Source of the DNA: Candidatus Didemnitutus sp.
Lineage (GTDB): Bacteria; Verrucomicrobiota; Verrucomicrobiia; Opitutales; Opitutaceae
Direction of reading: 5' to 3'
DNA: 64,000 nt
NCBI GenBank assembly: GCA_017991595.1
Contig: JAGOQJ010000001.1
Location: 668,410-732,409, forward strand
Every line of letters begins with the position of its first letter. Within the stretch, counting starts at the first letter, position 1. Shown piece after piece: positions 42,392 to 49,710 of this stretch. Below the pieces are notes generated by a model. The model had not been told where the DNA came from, made no database searches, and worked only from the letters and a program-made list of their open reading frames with translations. A program made the translations under genes and the position numbers.

Positions 42392-43471
42392 ATGTCCACC
42401 ACACCGTTCGACTCCGTTGAGACCGCGATCCAGACCATCGCCGCTGGCGGCGTGGTCATCGTGACCGACGACGAAGGACGCGAGAACGAGGGCGACCTCG
42501 TCTTCGCGGCCGAGAAGACGACGCCGGAGCTCGTGAACATGATGATCCGCCACGCGCGCGGGCTCATCTGCGTGCCGATGACGGAGCCCCAGCTGAAGCG
42601 GCTCGGCATCAATCCCATGGTGCAACAGAACCGCGAGGCGATGCGCACGGCGTTCACCGTCTCGGTCGACGCTGCCGAGGGCATCACGACCGGCATCAGC
42701 GCCTTCGACCGCGCCCGCACCATCAAGCTGCTGGCCGAGCCGGCCACGCGCCCCGACGAGCTGGTGCAGCCCGGCCACATTTTCCCCCTCTGCGCGCGCC
42801 CCGGCGGCGTGCTTGAGCGCGCCGGCCACACCGAGGCAGGCGTGGACCTCGCCGCCTTGGCCGGACTCCGTCCCGTGAGCGTGATCTGCGAGATCCTGAA
42901 CGAAGACGGCACGATGGCGCGCCTCCCGGAATTGGTGGAGTTCAAGCGCCGGCACAACCTGCCGCTCATCTCCATCGCCTCGCTGATCGAATACCGGCAC
43001 AAGCGCGAACGCCTCGTCGAGTGCGTGAGCACGCGCCCCTTCGCCTCCGAGTATGGCGACTTCATGCTCCATGTCTTCCGGAGCAAGGTCGACGGCCGGC
43101 ACCACCTCGCTTTCACCATGGGACAGCTCGACGCCTCGCCCGCCTTGGTGCGCGTGCACACCGAGAACCTGCTCAGCGACGTTTTCCACGGCCGCGAGAT
43201 GGGCAGTCATCGCTCGCTTGTCGCCTCGCTCCAGCGCGTCGCCGAGGCGGGACACGGCGCCGTCGTTTACATGGAGCAGACCGGGCGCATGCAGGAAGCC
43301 GTGCTCAGCGACGCCAAATCCGCACAGGCCAATCTCCGCGATTACGGCACCGGCGCGCAGATCCTCACGGCGTTGGGCCTCCGCAAGATCCGCCTCATGG
43401 CGCACTCCAGCCGCCGCGTGGTCGGCCTCGACGGTTACGGCATCGAGATCGTCGAACAGGTTCCCGTCTGA
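42392..43471 (+). CDS. ribB: 3,4-dihydroxy-2-butanone-4-phosphate synthase with degenerate GTP cyclohydrolase II domain
   Basis: A 359-residue RibBA-type protein. The N-terminal DHBP synthase domain is intact: DDEGRENEGDLVFAAE, HARGLICVPM, RPGHIF-type QPGHIFPL and GHTEAGVDLAALAG. The C-terminal GTP cyclohydrolase II-like domain has lost the three zinc cysteines. Normal ECLTGDVFGSLRCDCG is here TENLLSDVFHGREMGSH. The protein therefore probably makes only 3,4-dihydroxy-2-butanone-4-phosphate, like the RibBX group. A TTGACA (42348-42353) and GATGCT (42371-42376) 17 bases apart are a possible promoter. The ATG at 42392 is used. Followed by ribH. Confidence 0.93.
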   Translation: MSTTPFDSVETAIQTIAAGGVVIVTDDEGRENEGDLVFAAEKTTPELVNMMIRHARGLICVPMTEPQLKRLGINPMVQQNREAMRTAFTVSVDAAEGITTGISAFDRARTIKLLAEPATRPDELVQPGHIFPLCARPGGVLERAGHTEAGVDLAALAGLRPVSVICEILNEDGTMARLPELVEFKRRHNLPLISIASLIEYRHKRERLVECVSTRPFASEYGDFMLHVFRSKVDGRHHLAFTMGQLDASPALVRVHTENLLSDVFHGREMGSHRSLVASLQRVAEAGHGAVVYMEQTGRMQEAVLSDAKSAQANLRDYGTGAQILTALGLRKIRLMAHSSRRVVGLDGYGIEIVEQVPV

Positions 43472-43526
43472 GCCGACGGATTTCTGGTTGCCGAACCCGG
43501 GTTTGGCCGCGCCAATAGACCCTTCC

Positions 43527-44012
43527 ATGAGTTTCCATCCTCCCAGCGTCACCGCCATCGAAGGCACCGGACTGCGCTTCGGCGTGGTGGCCGCGCGCTT
43601 CAACGAGAAGCTGGTGGACGGCCTGCTTGACCGCGCCCTCCTCACGTTTTCGGCCGCGGGCGTCCGCGGTCGCGACGTGCAGATCGTCCGCGTGCCCGGC
43701 TCGCACGAGGTGCCTTGGGCCGCGCAGCAACTCGCCGGACTCGGGCGCTTCGACTGTATCCTCGCCCTCGGCGTGCTCATCGGCGGCGACACCAATCACC
43801 ACGAGATGGTCGGCGACAGCGTCTCCCACGCCCTGCAACAGGTCGCGCTCGGCACCGGCACGCCCGTCATCAACGGCGTCATCGTCACTCCCACCGCCGC
43901 GCTGGCCCGGGCCCGTTGCCTCGGCCGGATCGATCGCGGCACGGAATTCGCGCGCGCGGCACTGGAAATGGCGGCCCTCCGCCGCACCCTCCGCGGCCAC
44001 AAAAAATCATGA
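43527..44012 (+). CDS. ribH: 6,7-dimethyl-8-ribityllumazine synthase
   Basis: A 161-residue lumazine synthase. It combines the butanone phosphate from RibB with the ribityl-uracil intermediate, giving the direct riboflavin precursor. The family features FGVVAARFNEKLVDGLLDRA, RVPGSHEVPWAAQQLA and VLIGGDTNHHEMVGDSVSHA include the catalytic histidine. It overlaps nusB by ATGA and follows ribB after 55 bases, so the three are one operon. Confidence 0.95.
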   Translation: MSFHPPSVTAIEGTGLRFGVVAARFNEKLVDGLLDRALLTFSAAGVRGRDVQIVRVPGSHEVPWAAQQLAGLGRFDCILALGVLIGGDTNHHEMVGDSVSHALQQVALGTGTPVINGVIVTPTAALARARCLGRIDRGTEFARAALEMAALRRTLRGHKKS

Positions 44013-44455
44013 GCAGCCAGTTCACCCAACGCCGGGCCAGTCGCGCCGCCGCCCTCCAGTTCCTCTACGCGTGGAGCATCAACAAGCCCGCGAACATCAC
44101 CGAGGACCTGCGCCTGTTCTTCGAGAGCCTCGAACACCCGCGCGACCACTACGCCTTCGCCGAGGAGCTGATCGACGGCGTGATCACGAACATCGAGGAG
44201 ATCGACGGCCACATCCGCACCCTGGCGCACAACTGGGAGTTCGATCGCATCGCACGCATCGACCTCGCCATCCTCCGCCTCGCCATTTTCGAGATGCTCC
44301 GCCGCAAGGACATCCCGCCCGTCGTCTCGATCAACGAGGCCATCGACCTGAGCAAAAATTTCTCCACCGCCGACTCGAAGCGTTTCATCAACGGCATCCT
44401 CGACCGCATGAAGGACAAGCTCGGCCGCGACGCCCGCAAGGCGGCCACGGAATAG
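44009..44455 (+). CDS. nusB: Transcription antitermination protein NusB
   Basis: A 148-residue all-helical NusB with the RxxR-type start (QRRASRAAALQFLYAW), the C-terminal signature IARIDLAILRLAIFEMLRR, and NEAIDLSKNFSTADSKRFINGIL. It works with NusE/S10 and boxA RNA in rRNA antitermination. The ribH-nusB pairing is common in bacteria. The GxxExxY cassette follows immediately. Confidence 0.95.
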   Translation: MSSQFTQRRASRAAALQFLYAWSINKPANITEDLRLFFESLEHPRDHYAFAEELIDGVITNIEEIDGHIRTLAHNWEFDRIARIDLAILRLAIFEMLRRKDIPPVVSINEAIDLSKNFSTADSKRFINGILDRMKDKLGRDARKAATE

Positions 44456-44467
44456 TCGTCCCCGCAG

Positions 44468-44492
44468 AATCTGGAACTCAGGAAATCAGGAA
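44468..44492. repeat. Left arm of inverted repeat framing the GxxExxY gene
   Basis: A 25-base arm whose core is GGAACTCAGGAAATCAGGAA (44473-44492). It matches the reverse complement of 44875-44899 at 23 of 25 positions. Its last base is the A of the start codon of the enclosed gene. Confidence 0.88.
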
Positions 44493-44881
44493 TGACCGAA
44501 CTGGGTAACCGGGATCTGAGTGGCAGGGTTATCGAGGCGGCGATCGAAGTGCACCGCGCGCTGGGTCCGGGATTTTTAGAATCCATTTATGAGAGCGCGC
44601 TTAGTGTTGAGCTTTCCCGGCGCGGCATCCGCTTTGAGCGACAGAAGACGATCAAGATATTCTATCAGGGCGTCGAAGTTGGAGAGCACCGGTTGGACCT
44701 CCTGGTGGAAGAGTGTCTCATGGTGGAGCTGAAGGCCGTGCGGCAACTGGACGACATTTTCTTTGCCATTGGGCGCTCCTACTTGAAGGCGGGCAAAATT
44801 GAGGACGGACTGCTGCTGAACTTTGCCACCATGCCATTGACGATCAAAAGAATCGGCCGGGAACGTAACCCGGTTTCCTGA
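44492..44881 (+). CDS. GxxExxY-family protein (PD-(D/E)XK-like), in inverted-repeat cassette
   Basis: A 129-residue protein. The family name motif appears as GFLESIY in GPGFLESIYESAL near residue 27. The PD-(D/E)XK-type core is visible as HRLDLLVEECLMVELKA (D, then E-x-K), so a nuclease fold is expected. It is slightly less GC-rich than its surroundings. Its start and stop codons both lie in the 25-bp inverted repeat arms (44468-44492 and 44875-44899), marking it as a discrete cassette inserted between nusB and ftsY. The cellular role of the family is not established; mobility is inference. Confidence 0.9.
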   Translation: MTELGNRDLSGRVIEAAIEVHRALGPGFLESIYESALSVELSRRGIRFERQKTIKIFYQGVEVGEHRLDLLVEECLMVELKAVRQLDDIFFAIGRSYLKAGKIEDGLLLNFATMPLTIKRIGRERNPVS

Positions 44882-44899
44882 TTCCCTGAGTTCCAAATT
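44875..44899. repeat. Right arm of inverted repeat framing the GxxExxY gene
   Basis: The core reads TTCCTGATTCCCTGAGTTCC (44875-44894) and pairs with the left arm at 19 of 20 core positions (23 of 25 overall). The stop codon TGA (44879-44881) lies inside it. ftsY begins ten bases further on. Confidence 0.88.
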
Positions 44900-44909
44900 A
44901 ATCCCGCCC

Positions 44910-45827
44910 ATGTTTTCGCTCTTCAAGAAATTCAAGGAAGGCCTGACCAAGACCGTCGCGGCCATCGCGGCCAAGACGCACGGGCTCTTCGGCGGGCGCA
45001 AGATTGACGTGGCCTCGCTCGACGAGCTCGAGGAGGCGCTCTACACCGCCGACTTCGGCGTCGAGACGACCACCGAGATCCTCGAGGAGATCAAGACCGC
45101 CTACCGCAAGGATCCGTCGCTCCAAGGCCGCCAGGCCGCCGAGATCGGCGCCGCCGTGCTCAAGCGCGTGCTCGCCGGCGCCGAGGGCGCGCTGCCCGCG
45201 CCGTCCACCAAGCCCGTTGTCATCGCGATGATCGGCGTCAACGGCTCCGGCAAGACCACGACCACCGCCAAGCTCGCGCACAAGCTGAAGGGCGACGGCC
45301 AGTCCGTCATCGTCGCGGCCTGCGACACCTTCCGCGCCGCGGCGGTCGAGCAGCTCAAAAGTTGGGCCACGCGCCTCGACATCGAGATCGTCGCCAGCCA
45401 CACCGGCGCCGATTCAGCGGCGGTCGCTTTCGATGCCTGGCAGGCGGCGAAGACGCGCGGGCACGACTGGCTCATCGTCGACACCGCGGGACGCCTGCAC
45501 ACGAAGAGCAACCTGATGGACGAGCTGGCGAAGATCCGCCGTGTCCTGCAGAAGAACGACTCCACCGCGCCGCAACATCGCTGGCTCGTGGTCGACGGTT
45601 CCCTCGGCAGCAACTCGATCGAGCAGGCGAAGGTGTTTCACCAGAGTTTCGGGCTCACCGGCCTCGTCGTCACCAAGCTCGACGGCACGAGTCGCGGCGG
45701 TGCGATCGTTGGCATTTACCGGCAGTTGAAGATTCCGATCTACTTCATCGGCCTCGGTGAGCAGCCGGACGACCTGCAGCCGTTCTCGATCGAGAATTAC
45801 AGCCGCGCGGTCTTCGGTCTGGAGTGA
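44910..45827 (+). CDS. ftsY: Signal recognition particle receptor FtsY
   Basis: A 305-residue SRP GTPase of the short type: N domain, then G domain with P-loop GVNGSGKTTTTAKLA near residue 110, the DTFRAAAVEQL motif, IVDTAGRLHTKSNLMDEL, and TKLDGTSRGGAIV. The acidic A-domain of E. coli FtsY is missing, as in many bacteria. It docks ribosome-SRP complexes at the membrane. It runs on into a DUF4864-type gene with a 2-base gap. Confidence 0.95.
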   Translation: MFSLFKKFKEGLTKTVAAIAAKTHGLFGGRKIDVASLDELEEALYTADFGVETTTEILEEIKTAYRKDPSLQGRQAAEIGAAVLKRVLAGAEGALPAPSTKPVVIAMIGVNGSGKTTTTAKLAHKLKGDGQSVIVAACDTFRAAAVEQLKSWATRLDIEIVASHTGADSAAVAFDAWQAAKTRGHDWLIVDTAGRLHTKSNLMDELAKIRRVLQKNDSTAPQHRWLVVDGSLGSNSIEQAKVFHQSFGLTGLVVTKLDGTSRGGAIVGIYRQLKIPIYFIGLGEQPDDLQPFSIENYSRAVFGLE

Positions 45828-45829
45828 AC

Positions 45830-46282
45830 ATGAAGGCGTGGTGCGCCTTGCTGCTCGGGTGCTTGATCGCCGTCACGCCCCTGGCTGCGTCGGAGCGTGC
45901 GACCGACGCGGAATGGCGGCTCAGCGAGCGCGCCGTGCGCGAGGCCGTGCGGGCGACCGTCTCCGCCCAGCTCGCCGCGCTGCAACGCGAGGATTTTTCG
46001 GCTGCATACGCGTGGGCGGCGGAGGGCATCCGGCGTCAATTCACGGAGCCGGTTTTCGCGGCCATGATCCGACGCGGTTATCCGGAGCTGCTCCGGCATG
46101 AATCGGCGGAGCTTGGCGTCGTGCGCGATTCCGGTGATGGTCGGGCCAGTGTTGTGGCGACGGTGCGACCGGAGCGCGGTCCCGGTGTGCGCTACCGCTA
46201 TCTGCTCCAGCTGGAGGAAGGGTGCTGGCGCGTGGCGGGCGTGCTCGTGGATGAGCGCCCGCCGGAACGCGGCGACGCTTAG
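45830..46282 (+). CDS. Secreted DUF4864-type protein
   Basis: A 150-residue protein with a signal peptide (MKAWCALLLGCLIAVTPLAA). The mature region matches the DUF4864 pattern: SAQLAALQREDFSAAYAWAAEGIRRQF (split here as QREDFSAAYAWAAEGIRRQF) and MIRRGYPELLRHESAELGVV. It starts 2 bases after ftsY, so it is likely co-transcribed. Its 3' end overlaps the convergent TPR gene by 4 bases. Function of the domain is unknown. Confidence 0.8.
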   Translation: MKAWCALLLGCLIAVTPLAASERATDAEWRLSERAVREAVRATVSAQLAALQREDFSAAYAWAAEGIRRQFTEPVFAAMIRRGYPELLRHESAELGVVRDSGDGRASVVATVRPERGPGVRYRYLLQLEEGCWRVAGVLVDERPPERGDA

Positions 46283-47946
46283 AGCCCGGGCTCGGGGTTG
46301 GCGGTCAGGCGGGTGACGGCCTCGGCGATGGCGCGGCGCAGTTCCGCGCGGGCTGGCGTGGCGTCATTGAGCGCGGAAAACGCCTCCTGCAGCACGCTGC
46401 GCGACGGCTTGCTCATCGCGAGCAGACGCGGGAGGTGCTCCTCGAGTCCGGCGAGATTGCCGCTCTGCGTGTCGAGGCGGATGAGACGGGTGAGAGCGGC
46501 TTGATTGTCCGGCTGGCGTTGGACGAGCGCGGCGAGCAGGCGGCGGGCGGCCGCGCTGGCGCCGACACGCTCGAGCGGATCCGACATGGTGAGCGCCTCG
46601 CTGCCGCGCAGATTGACGTCGCCGATGAAGGCTTGGAGCAGGATTTCGCCGTTGGTCGGATCGCGATCGCCGAAGGCGGCCACGGCGCGCCAGCCGGCGA
46701 GCAGGCGTCCGGCCGGCGTGTTGGCGGGGTAGGCGGACTGCAGGGCATCGGCCATGACGCGGGCCTCGTGGTAACGCTCGGCATTGATGAGGGCCTCGAT
46801 CTCGGAGATTTGGAACGGCGCGCTGGTGACATCCTCGGCCTTGGCCCGCGCGGCGGCGCGGCGGGCGAGATCCACGATGCCGAGATCGGCGCCGAGCCGG
46901 GCGAGCAGCAGCACGGCGGCGGGATCGTGGCCGAAGTCGCGGAAATACAGATCGGTCTCGCGCGCGAATCGCTCCGTTTGACGGAGCATGTGCAGGGAAT
47001 GGAGCAGGTCAACGCGCGGGCCGGGGCTGAGCGGATCACCGCTGACGCGCACGAGGGCCTCTTGGTGCGCGCGGTTGTGGTCGCCGAGTTCGCGGTAGAA
47101 GCGGATGAGCTGGAGCGGCAGTTCGTCACGACCGGGATAATCGTCGCGCACGCGTTCCAGCCGCACGAGCGCGAGGTCGGGGTAGCCGCGTTCCCAGTCG
47201 CAACGGGCGAGCAGCAGCACGCCTTCAAGGCTGCGCGCGAGCTGCCATTCGCTGGCGATCGCCTCGGCGGCGTCGTAGCGGCCGAGGCGGAAATGCGCGG
47301 TGGCGGCCTGTAGCGCGATAAAGGCCTCGGTGACGACTTCGGTGCGCTGGGGCTGGCCGTAGCGCACCGCGAGTTCGATCACGTCCTCCTCGCGTTGGAG
47401 TTCGAAGAGCAGAGTGAAGGTGTGGCGCAGGTATTCGAGATCGGTGTGGCCGCGATCGAGACCGGCGATGAGGATGCGGGCGGCGATCGGCGCGCGGCCG
47501 AAGCGTGTGTTCAGCACCGCGAGTTGGCGGCGGGCCTCAAGATCCTCGGGCACGCGGCTGACGCCGGCCGTGAGATGATAGAGCGCGTCGACGGGGCGTC
47601 CTTCGCGCAGGTCCGTGCGCGCCATCGCGAGATAGTGGCGGCCGAGGGCGCGCCGGTGTTCCGGCCAGCGGTGCGGCAGGACGAGGTTGAGGTAACTGAT
47701 CTCCTTGAAGTCGTGCTTCTGCTGCAGGAACACGTAGGCGGCAGCGGCCAGCGAGCACCAGCCGAGGAGCGCGAGTGTCACGAGCAGCGCGACGATGCGT
47801 TTCCAGAAGACCACGTAGCGCTGTTTGCCATCCGCTTCCTTGACGCTCACCCAGAGCTTCCATCGGTAACGCTGATCCGTGGGGGCGAAGATCAGAGGCT
47901 GCTGCTTGATGGGGGCGTCGTCGTTTCGGGGTGACACAGCACTCAT
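46279..47946 (-). CDS. Membrane-anchored TPR protein, WKR-TM-TPR family (copy 2)
   Basis: A 555-residue protein. The cytoplasmic tail ends VVFWKRIVALL (W-K-R at about residues 48-50). One transmembrane helix follows, then a linker QQKHDFKEISYLNLVLPHRW and a long TPR-like solenoid ending RLTANPEPGL. The ATG at 47946 is used; a GTG-type extension upstream would run into the neighbouring gene. It is clearly homologous along its whole length to the adjacent upstream gene, suggesting a local duplication. Function unknown. Confidence 0.8.
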   Translation of the reverse strand: MSAVSPRNDDAPIKQQPLIFAPTDQRYRWKLWVSVKEADGKQRYVVFWKRIVALLVTLALLGWCSLAAAAYVFLQQKHDFKEISYLNLVLPHRWPEHRRALGRHYLAMARTDLREGRPVDALYHLTAGVSRVPEDLEARRQLAVLNTRFGRAPIAARILIAGLDRGHTDLEYLRHTFTLLFELQREEDVIELAVRYGQPQRTEVVTEAFIALQAATAHFRLGRYDAAEAIASEWQLARSLEGVLLLARCDWERGYPDLALVRLERVRDDYPGRDELPLQLIRFYRELGDHNRAHQEALVRVSGDPLSPGPRVDLLHSLHMLRQTERFARETDLYFRDFGHDPAAVLLLARLGADLGIVDLARRAAARAKAEDVTSAPFQISEIEALINAERYHEARVMADALQSAYPANTPAGRLLAGWRAVAAFGDRDPTNGEILLQAFIGDVNLRGSEALTMSDPLERVGASAAARRLLAALVQRQPDNQAALTRLIRLDTQSGNLAGLEEHLPRLLAMSKPSRSVLQEAFSALNDATPARAELRRAIAEAVTRLTANPEPGL

Positions 47947-47980
47947 GCAAGCGGGCTTGGCACCCGCCCGCAAGCGCAAG

Positions 47981-47996
47981 GGGACGGCAACGTCCC
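47981..47996. repeat. Small palindrome between the two TPR paralogues
   Basis: A 6-bp stem, GGGACG/CGTCCC, with a four-base loop, immediately after the stop codon of the upstream minus-strand TPR gene. It resembles the palindrome at 13457-13470. No T-run; a weak terminator or dispersed repeat. Confidence 0.35.
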
Positions 47997-49652
47997 TCAA
48001 CTGCCGGGCTCGGGGTTGGCGGTCAGGCGGCTGATCGTCTCGCCGACAGTCCGTCGCAGGGCGGCCCGCGTGGGCGTGGCGTCATTGAGCGCAAAAAATG
48101 CCTCCTGCAGCACGGCGCGCGAGGGTTTGCTGAAAGTGAGCAGGCGCGGGACGTATTCGTCGAGCCCCTCGAGGTTTCCCTGCGAGGCATCGAGGCGGAC
48201 GAGGCGGGTGAGGGCTGATTGATGCAGGGGCTGCTGCTGCACCAAGGCGGCGAGCAGGCGGCGGGCGGCGGGGTAGGCGCCCGCGCGTTCGAGCGTCGTG
48301 ACCATGGGCATGGCCTCGCTGCCGCGGAGGCCCGTGTCGCTGGTGAAGGCTTGGAGCAGCACGTCGCCCTTGGTGGCGTCGCCCTCGGCGAAGGCGGCAA
48401 CCGCGCGCCAGCCGAGCAAGGTGCGTCCGGGGCCGGATTGGGGTGGGTTCTCCGCTTGCAGGCTCTCGGCGAGCTGGCTCGCCTCCTTGAAGCGGTCGGC
48501 CGAGATGAGCGACTCGACTTCGAGCATCGCGAAGGCGGTCTGGTTCACTTCGAGGCCGGAGACTTGGCGACGCGCCTCGCGCGTGAGCTCGACCTCGCCG
48601 AGATCGGCCGAGACGCGAGCCAGCAACAGCAGTGCCACAGGATCACGGGCGAACTCGCGCAGGTAGGCCTGCGTCTCGCGCTTGAATTGCGCGGTGTCGC
48701 CCACGATGTGAAGCGAGTGCAGCAGGTCGATGCGCGGCCCCGGGCTGAGCGGATCGCCGCTGACGCGCATGACCGCCTCCTGCAGTGCGCGCGGGTGGTT
48801 GCCGAGCTCGCGGTAGAAGCGGAGCAGTTGCAGGGCGAGCGCATCGCTGCCGGGGAAGCGGTCGCGGGCGCCTTCCAGTCGGAGCAGCGCAAGGTCAGGG
48901 TAACCGCGCTCCCATTCGCAACGCGCGAGCAGCAGCACGCCTTCGACCTGTTGGTCGAGCTGCCAGTGACGAAGGATCTTCTCGGCCTCGTCGTAACGAC
49001 CGAGTCGGAAATTCGCGATGGCGGCCTGCTGGGCGAGAAACTGCTCCGCCGCCACTTTGGTCGGGGTGGCGGGCAGGTGCTGGGTGATGAGTTGCAGGGC
49101 CTCCTCCTCGCGTTGCTGCTCAAAGAGCACGGCGAAGGTTTGCCGCACATACTCGATGTCCGTGCGACCGTGTGGAAATCCCGCGATGAGGAGCTTGGCG
49201 GCGACGGCGCTGCGTCCGATGCGGCTGTTGATCGCGGCGAAGAGCCGCCGTGCTTCGATGTCCTCCGGAGCGCGGCTGACGCCTGCGCTGAAGAAATGGT
49301 AAGCGTCGGCGATGTTGCGGTCGTTCAGCGCCTGTTTGGCCTTGGCGATGTAGTGGTGGCCGAGGGCGCGCCGGTGCTCCGGCCAGCGGTGGGGCAGGAC
49401 GAGATTGAGATAACTGATGTCCTTGAAGTCGTGCTTCTGCTTCAGGAACAGGTAGGCCGCCAGAGCCAGCGACATCCAACCGGCCACGGCGAGCAGGCCG
49501 AGCACCACGAGGATGCGCTTCCAGTAGATTTTGACGCGGGTGCGTCCGCCGCGCAGACGGGCGCGAACCCACAGACGCCAGATGCTGGTCCGGCTGGAAT
49601 GGCTGGAGAAGCGCGCGCGCTTCTGGGATTGCTCCGGGGGCAGGTCGGTCAC
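47997..49652 (-). CDS. Membrane-anchored TPR protein, WKR-TM-TPR family (copy 3)
   Basis: A 551-residue protein. The basic tail ends VKIYWKRILVV (W-K-R at 44-46), followed by one transmembrane helix, the linker KQKHDFKDISYLNLVLPHRW and TPR-like repeats ending RLTANPEPGS. It is a close paralogue of the next gene downstream (46279-47946) and a more distant one of 4433-6769. A GTG at 49652 gives a tail of the same length as the paralogues. The frame continues upstream to 49844, but that part overlaps the TonB gene. Function unknown. Confidence 0.78.
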   Translation of the reverse strand: MTDLPPEQSQKRARFSSHSSRTSIWRLWVRARLRGGRTRVKIYWKRILVVLGLLAVAGWMSLALAAYLFLKQKHDFKDISYLNLVLPHRWPEHRRALGHHYIAKAKQALNDRNIADAYHFFSAGVSRAPEDIEARRLFAAINSRIGRSAVAAKLLIAGFPHGRTDIEYVRQTFAVLFEQQREEEALQLITQHLPATPTKVAAEQFLAQQAAIANFRLGRYDEAEKILRHWQLDQQVEGVLLLARCEWERGYPDLALLRLEGARDRFPGSDALALQLLRFYRELGNHPRALQEAVMRVSGDPLSPGPRIDLLHSLHIVGDTAQFKRETQAYLREFARDPVALLLLARVSADLGEVELTREARRQVSGLEVNQTAFAMLEVESLISADRFKEASQLAESLQAENPPQSGPGRTLLGWRAVAAFAEGDATKGDVLLQAFTSDTGLRGSEAMPMVTTLERAGAYPAARRLLAALVQQQPLHQSALTRLVRLDASQGNLEGLDEYVPRLLTFSKPSRAVLQEAFFALNDATPTRAALRRTVGETISRLTANPEPGS

Positions 49653-49667
49653 CGCGCCATATGAAAG

Positions 49668-49704
49668 GGGAGCCTCCGGGCATGCAAGAGCAACGGAGGC
49701 TCCC
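49668..49704 (-). terminator. Hairpin after the TonB receptor gene
   Basis: An 11-bp perfect stem (GGGAGCCTCCG at 49668-49678, CGGAGGCTCCC at 49694-49704) with a 15-base loop, starting 6 bases beyond the TonB gene stop. On the minus strand it is followed by CCTTTCATAT, a weak T-run. It probably separates the receptor from the TPR genes downstream. Confidence 0.65.
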
Positions 49705-49710
49705 GCCCAG

